The notes under the pieces are model-generated. The model searched no databases and was not told the DNA's origin. It saw only the letters and a list, made by a program, of their open reading frames with translations. A stretch of 64,000 nucleotides of DNA, taken from the NCBI GenBank assembly GCA_030998015.1, contig JARWMV010000244.1, forward strand, positions 1 through 64,000. Direction: 5' to 3'. The position numbers and the translations under genes were made by a program. This stretch comes from Ceratorhiza oryzae-sativae. Its lineage: Eukaryota > Basidiomycota > Agaricomycetes > Cantharellales > Ceratobasidiaceae. Below, piece by piece: positions 59,121-64,000 of the stretch. How positions within the stretch are numbered: position 1 is the stretch's first letter; the number at the start of each line of letters is the position of its first letter.

Positions 59121-59352
59121 CCTTATCATAGAGATAAAGATGGTACACACTGTCCCAACAAACATCTGAATAGATCTGACTTTGAGAAGGAACCTGAATG
59201 GGAAGTGGAAGAGATTCTGGATGAAAAGATGGTTGAGAAAGGACAGAGAAAACAGCATTGATATCTTACAAGATTTGTGGGTTATCCACCTGAATGGGAT
59301 GAATGGTTATCCAGGCAGCAGTTGACAAATGCCCCCAGGATTCTCAAGGAAT
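59121..59352 (+). pseudogene. Chromodomain end of pol, after the solo LTR
   Basis: Reads YHRDKDGTHCPNKH, then EWEVEEILDEKMVEKG, a TGA in place of Arg after GQRKQH, then YLTRFVGYPPEWDEWLS and NAPRILKEWEL-TAA. Typical chromodomain aromatic residues are visible, and the segment completes the integrase frame of 56084-57826. Confidence 0.8.
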
Positions 59353-59512
59353 GGGAACTTAAGCAATGCCTCAAGATGTCTAAGAAGTCTTAACCCTTTC
59401 CTGAAAATCATTCCAAGAACAACATGTGATTTCTCTGTTGTTTGTTTACTGACAAAGTCATTTTGTAGACATAAATTGGCTAGCATTCACCTCTGGAAAC
59501 ACCACACCAACC

Positions 59513-59995
59513 ATGGCTCACCTCACCATTATCATCACTATTACTCTCCCCATTGCACTCATGGTCTTTGCCACCCTCTACTTCCTCTACAGCTTAGGGG
59601 AAGACTTTTTATGGATTGCACCTGGCCAACAGATAGTAATGGAGCATTCCAACCTAGAGTGCACCATTACTGTCACTGGCAGGGTGGTGATCTCTCTGCC
59701 CTACAAGCTGGTATACCTTAGCAGGCAGAGAACCCTCTGGACTGTCAAGCCAGCCAACATACTCTACATAGCATTGGTGAGGAATCACAGGCAGTACAGT
59801 CCTTACAGGGGTCCAGGCAACAGAGGCATGCCCTCTGAGTTATTTATCCTGCCAGACCATCCATACTGTAAGTCCAAAATGTATTTACTGGATTTAATGC
59901 TTATGGTACTGGATAGATCAAATGCAAGTGATGGAGCAACAGCAATATTTAGGATCTTTTCCACAACTGTAGATAAGATTAACCAAGCTTGGTAA
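59513..59995 (+). CDS. ORF A: single-pass membrane protein candidate, 160 aa
   Basis: Begins MAHLTIIITITLPIALMV; residues about 4-27 form one hydrophobic helix, a signal anchor or signal peptide. The rest is soluble, with ECTITVTGRVVISLPYKLVY, NRGMPSELFILPDHP and one N-x-S site (DRSNASDG). Stops at INQAW-TAA; a GTAAGT over the stop and a TTTCAG at about 60042 could form an intron, but its splicing would add only a stop. It sits 160 bp after the chromodomain on the same strand, before ORFs B and C and the 3' LTR, where an env-like or accessory gene of an LTR element would lie. No sequence family recognised; a host gene trapped between two elements is the alternative. Confidence 0.45.
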   Translation: MAHLTIIITITLPIALMVFATLYFLYSLGEDFLWIAPGQQIVMEHSNLECTITVTGRVVISLPYKLVYLSRQRTLWTVKPANILYIALVRNHRQYSPYRGPGNRGMPSELFILPDHPYCKSKMYLLDLMLMVLDRSNASDGATAIFRIFSTTVDKINQAW

Positions 59996-60503
59996 GTCAG
60001 ATCTATCCTGATCATCTTATCAAGACCACTGATCTATTTCAGATCAACCACATCTAGTCCCCATCAAGAAACATTTTTCCTTATCTTCTCTTTAAGTCTT
60101 GCACCAGAACTTTCTGTATATAGATTTAAAGTATACAGTTGTCTGATCCCCTAAGCAATCATCAGAATGAGTCACTGCAAAGTAATCTCAGTTGACTGCT
60201 TGGACTGATCACCAACTGTAAGGTTAAGGACTAGATACGAAAGATCTGGAAGGATCAGCATGTGATAACTGTGCAGATAACAGCAGAGCACATTCTATTT
60301 GGCCAGTTACAAGCTTTTTTTATTTGGAGTAAGCTTCCTATTGGCAACTGGATGTGAAATACATGCAGTATAAGATTTTTGTGTTGTCTCTAAGGTACTA
60401 CAGCTGTATACTGCACAGTTTACCCTCTACACATGTCTGACTACTCAATCAAATGTCCCCAGACTCCTAGCTCCCACATTTGGACTTTCTGGAGCATCAC
60501 TTT

Positions 60504-61270
60504 ATGGGCCTCAGATGGGAATGCACTAGGGTGCAATCTCAAAACAGGCAGAATAGGCAACAATCTAGAAGGGAGGGCATTGAGCCTGCCCCAGATGTGC
60601 CACTTCCTGTGTATCCCAATCCAGCTCCCTCCACCCTCTATCCTCCACTTCCAACTTATCCATTGGAAGCTCCAAGTCAAGGCCCTCATTTCAAGATTGG
60701 ATGGCCAACTCCCCCCTCTCCTGGGTTGGAGCCAACCCCATTTGATCTAGTTTTGATGCATGGATGGGGCAGGAGGGATGAAAGGCCTGTGTCTCCCCCA
60801 AGGAGCACAAGCCCTGTCAACTATGAGGAATTCCTGGAGAGAATGGACTGGTAAGTTCTTGACTTTGATTGAGTCAAGATCTAAAACTGATCTGTTTAGG
60901 GATTATGCACATTGGCCCCATGAGGCTTCCAGAGAGCCTTCCATACTCTCTGAAGAGCCTACTGATGGGGAATATGAGTCAGGAGAAGAGCTCCCTGAAC
61001 ATCAGTGAGTTTGCTTCTTTTGAGTCAAGATCTAAAGTTGACTTGTTTAGACTTGCTTACCCCCCTTCCCCTTCTCCTGAATACCAGCCAGAATTGCCCT
61101 CTGACTCACTTTCCAATGGAACTGAGCCATCTGGTGACCTTCTGGTGGCAGAGTTGGCCCTAGGAAGTAGGGTACAGGAGTTGAATAGGGAACTGGTGGA
61201 AGAAGTAGGAAACCTCAGAGCTGCTCAGAGACTTCTGAGGGATATCCTGGAGAATCATGACATGTACTAG
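60504..61270 (+). CDS. ORF B: Pro-rich, acidic protein with C-terminal coiled coil, 3 exons
   Basis: Exon 1 (start uncertain, ATG at 60504 possible) encodes a Pro-rich stretch (LPVYPNPAPSTLYPPLP, LEAPSQGPHFKIGWPTPP) to FLERMD. Intron 60851-60899 (49 nt, GTAAGT...TTTAG) is followed in phase by WDYAHWPHEASREP to SGEELPEH. Intron 61005-61050 (46 nt, GTGAGT...TTTAG) leads to QLAYPPSPSPEYQPELP and a heptad-like C-terminus (LGSRVQELNRELVEEVGNL) ending ENHDMY-TAG. The two introns share their 3' halves. Structure suggests an interaction protein. Function unknown. Located between ORF A and ORF C of the same element. Confidence 0.5.
60851..60899 (+). other. ORF B intron 1
   Basis: GTAAGTTC to CTGTTTAG, 49 nt; joins MD-W-DYAHW in phase. 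Its 3' half GAGTCAAGATCTAAA recurs in intron 2. Confidence 0.65.
61005..61050 (+). other. ORF B intron 2
   Basis: GTGAGTTTGC to TTGTTTAG, 46 nt; joins EH-Q-LAYPP in phase. Shares TTGAGTCAAGATCTAAA with intron 1. Confidence 0.65.
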
Positions 61271-61467
61271 TTTGGTCTGCTTAGAATTCATGCTATTGTC
61301 CCCCAATTCCACCTGTGTGAATTTAAGGGACAATCCTGTAATTCCAAAGAACAAAGTAGGATGTCCCTTGGCTATAAAAACAGCCTTTGAGAGCCCTCTC
61401 TCCTCAGTGGTTCAACACCATACCAGCTCTTAAGCACTTTCACCCACTATCTCTCTATTCTTGCACC

Positions 61468-62605
61468 ATGCAGTCCCCTCCTATGATGCTCAATGAGGAG
61501 CAAGCCAAGGCAGTAGCAGATTCAATTCTGCTGTCCAAGTACTTTGCTTGCCTGGCAGCCTCTATGTGCATGGGGGAAGGGCTATATGCCTCCAGTACTT
61601 CCATCCTGGAACAAACATTCAGGGATGGGATTGAAATTTACTATAGTTTCAATGAAGACTGGGGCACTGATGGATGGTATGTGCATGATCAAGTAGCCCA
61701 TGCCTTGGTAGATGCACTCCTCCAAGTGCAAGATGCAGTGGGAACTTACTTGCAGAATGGGACTCTGGAAGAGGCCTACAAGTCTCATAACTTTTCAGTG
61801 GATTCACCTCTATATGCACACTTCAGGGAAGCTGGAATAGCCTTCCCTATAGAGCCAGTAACAGGCTTCACTGCTTGGGACTGGCAGAATCCTTTTGAAT
61901 CTCTTCCTGCCCTTATTTCTGAAGTGGTTCAATTGCGGATTTGGGCCTTACAGATGGTTTGCAGCCTGCACTGTCTGGCTATGTATGATGGTAGGGACAA
62001 GACAGCTGTCCTCCCTCCTTTCCTTTGTGCTATGATAGCTGCAGGAAAGGATTGTTTCCATCTATATTGCTTATATTCTGCAAGAAGGGATGGCTGGAGC
62101 CCAATAAATCTGGAGTTCCTAAGACTTGGGGAGATGATATGGTAAGCCCAATCCTACTACCCTCAGGTTAGAAGCTGACAACCAAGGAACAGCATGTCTA
62201 CTTCACTCTGAGGCAGCAACTGTCTGCCAAGAAGTTTTACCAGTTCCTGACAAGCAAGATGGAACAATTGGGTGCTGCTGCAGGGCCCAAAACTGTCCCT
62301 TGGTATGCTTAAAATCCTAGCAAATGGAAGTGGCATGTCCAGCTAACCAAAGGGGTTACAGGTCTTCCAACCCCAAGGATACAGGGGTGATAGATGGCTG
62401 CCCTAGGGTTCATTTTGAAAATGAAGCTGGACCATCTCAATCTGTCTCTCTCTCTGAAGCTGATCCTGAGGCTAAGGAGTCAGATGATGAGTCCCTTACT
62501 GTGTCTGGTGCCTCCACTCCTTCTGAACTAGCTGAGCCAGGCCAGTTGGAAGAGAGGGAGTATATTTACATCAGCTCTGATGATGAGGGATATGATTCTC
62601 TCTAA
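61468..62605 (+). CDS. ORF C: acidic-tailed protein of unknown function, 3 exons, next to the polypurine tract
   Basis: Exon 1 (61468-62141, start MQSPPMMLNEEQAKA; an in-frame upstream start at 61387 is possible) has a helical region with SKYFACLAASMCMGEGLY, NEDWGTDGWYVHDQVAHAL and ALQMVCSLHCLAMYDG. Intron 62142-62212 (71 nt) and intron 62303-62361 (59 nt, branch CTAAC, end TTACAG) restore one frame through QQLSAKKFYQFLTSKMEQLG into a Ser/Glu-rich tail with VSLSEADPEAKESDDES and EYIYISSDDEGYDSL-TAA. The stop lies 31 bp before the LTR. No family recognised. Acceptor of intron 1 chosen because it alone keeps the frame. Confidence 0.5.
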
Positions 62606-62623
62606 TGTGAGTTGACATACCAG

Positions 62624-62636
62624 ACTGGGGGGGCTA
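62624..62636 (+). other. Polypurine tract before family C 3' LTR
   Basis: ACTGGGGGGGCTA directly before TGTTATGG. Family A has the similar GATGGGGGGGAAG before its 3' LTRs. It primes plus-strand DNA synthesis in LTR elements and fixes the sense of family C. Confidence 0.7.
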
Positions 62637-63233
62637 TGTTATGGATCACTAACATTTTTCTATTATTTTAGTCTTCTCTACTCAACCCAGACTGGTTATT
62701 GGTTCCTTTTCTCTTTCTATTTCTCTTGTCTGTGTGTGATTTCTTATATAACTAGTACTGAGGAATATAGTACCATATTAGTTATATACTGTCTGAGTCA
62801 TTGTATCTTATACACAGAGTTATATAAGGATACAATATTGCCTGATTGAGCATCACATTAAGTACCAGCTATAAGAGGAAATCTAAGTACCTGTAGCTGA
62901 GGAAGAACATGCATTAGGCAGCCCACCATCTATCCTATAAGCTATTGCTTAAGTCTAGTATTAAGATTAGTATCAGTTAGTCCAAGCAACTAGGGCTGAA
63001 CTACATTTAAGATATCTAAGGGAACCTGACCATAGTAGTCCTGCTCTTTATACCTATAAATTAGTCAGTTTACACTGTGAAAGATTAAGACTACCTTGAG
63101 TGTTACTTGATTGCATTGCAACTAATTTGAGCCTTCCTACTCTAGTCTAAGAAGTATTGAGTACAATTAGTGTATACTAACATATCTACATTTCTTAAGC
63201 TCTAGATATTCTAGTGTACCCTGACCTGTAACA
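62637..63233 (+). repeat. Family C 3' LTR with internal deletion of U3
   Basis: 597 bp, TGTTATGGATCAC to CCTGTAACA. After ATTTTAGTCT it jumps to CTCTACTCAACCC, losing about 700 bp that in full LTRs contain the U3 ORF, the CpG-rich patch and the TATA box. Right flank ATGAC; the left partner of this duplication is not in the window. Confidence 0.9.
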
Positions 63234-64000
63234 ATGACAATCCTGCAGCAGGGCACCCAGGGCATTTTGGAACCTTAGACCTGGTCTCTTGAGACTGCTA
63301 CTGGTCAGGGATGGAACAGTCCATTGTGAAATATGTACAGGCATGCAACTCATGCATCTGGAACAAGCACTCAAACCAAGCACCTCCTGGGTTACTCCAA
63401 CCCATTGACCTATCCAACAAACCTTGGGAGGAGATTATGTATGACTTGATCACCAGACTGCCTATGTCAGAGGGTTACAATGCAATACTTACTGTGGTGG
63501 ACTAACTATCCAAAATGGTGCACTTTATCCCAATGCACTTGGATGCCTTAGCTGTAGACATTGCCAACCTATTTGTCAAATTTATATGGAAACTGCATGG
63601 ACTGCCCTGGAAAACTATCTCTGACTGAGGACCCAACTTCAATGCAAAATTCCTTTGCCAGGTTTACAAGTGTCTGGGGATTGAGCCACACTACTCAACA
63701 GCCTATCACCCTCAAGTAGATGGTCAAAGTGAACAACTCAACCAGTTTGTTGAAATTTACCTTTGCTACTGTATCAATCATTGTCAAACAAACCAGGTTG
63801 CTGCATTACCCATGGCAGAATTTGCACACAACAACGGGAAACACTTGTGATCACAACACCTGCCCTCTTTTGCCTGCTACGGTTACAACCCAGACTTCAC
63901 CATGGGAAATACCAAAGACAGCAGTGTCCCTGAGGCCAATCATTATGCCAAGCACCTCAAAGCTATCCACAATAAAGCCAAGGCAGCACTCACAATTTCA
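63234..64000 (+). pseudogene. Family A integrase fragment (copy A3), runs off the window
   Basis: Starts within the zinc-binding region (DNPAAGHPGHF) and continues VKYVQACNSCIWNKHS, MYDLITRLPMSEGYN, a TAA in place of Cys after TVVD, SD-TGA-GPNF and DGQSEQLNQ. Compared with A1 and A2 nearly all CpG sites are lost. The family C LTR at 62637 inserted in it. Confidence 0.88.

Larger units (their letters stand above)
54059..63233 (+). mobile_element. 5'-truncated Ty3/gypsy chromovirus with three extra 3' ORFs
   Basis: From 54059 the plus strand carries a pol polyprotein without gag or protease core (RT, RNase H, integrase), then, after a nested solo LTR (57827-59120), the chromodomain (59121-59340). 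Next come ORFs A (59513), B (about 60504) and C (61468), a polypurine tract (ACTGGGGGGGCTA, ending 62636) and a family C LTR (62637-63233). The tract plus LTR show that ORF C is at the 3' end of an element. That pol, ORFs A-C and this LTR form one element is the simplest reading, but a junction of two elements between 59340 and 61468 cannot be excluded. Confidence 0.6.

Overview
The window looks like a repeat-rich chromosome segment from a filamentous basidiomycete (Agaricomycete-like). This rests on many-exon genes with 40-80 nt GT-AG introns, chromodomain Ty3/gypsy retrotransposons, a Tc1/mariner element, and strong CpG depletion outside the youngest insertions. I recognise no rRNA, tRNA or CRISPR array, and no bacterial-type operon. 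Family names below are from motif recognition; no search was run.

Layout. 1-1200: a CpG-containing stretch with an ORF tail of unknown nature, ending in a (CCTAA)n array. 1201-14440: a divergent gene pair. On the minus strand is a multi-exon gene with a Ulp1/C48-type cysteine protease domain (start about 5416). On the plus strand is a multi-exon gene with a ParB-like GQH motif (start about 5824). The plus gene is split by a complete 6.2 kb Ty3/gypsy chromovirus (family A, copy A1, minus strand, 6184-12428, target duplication GTGAT) that lies at the 5' splice site of an intron. 14441-20878: mostly gene-poor sequence with several minisatellites. 20879-28935: a graveyard of a second Ty3/gypsy family (family B, LTR about 380-395 bp), with solo LTRs nested in LTRs and a decayed gag-PR-RT-RH-IN frame on the plus strand. 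28936-33930: a fold-back inverted repeat and a minus-strand Lys/Pro-rich multi-exon gene. 33916-34814: a partial LTR of a third family (family C, LTR about 1.3 kb), cut by a Tc1/mariner element (34815-36808). 36811-44413: a plus-strand gene resembling a paralogue of the 31-33.9 kb gene, interrupted by a second chromovirus of family A (A2, 37812-44070, target duplication ATCTG). 44414-52744: poorly conserved ORFs and a solo family C LTR (49012-50320, target duplication GAGGT). 52745-63233: a pol-bearing chromovirus, itself hit by family C solo LTRs, followed by three extra sense ORFs, a polypurine tract and a U3-deleted family C LTR. 63234-64000: an integrase fragment of a third family A copy.

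The items most worth following are (i) the spliced, non-pol ORFs between the chromodomain and the polypurine tract at 59513-62605, which may be accessory genes carried by a Ty3/gypsy element; (ii) the divergent Ulp1-like / ParB-like gene pair; and (iii) two family A insertions that both fall inside short introns. The retroelement copies carry premature stops or frameshifts. A1 is the youngest: its LTRs differ by about one base by eye.
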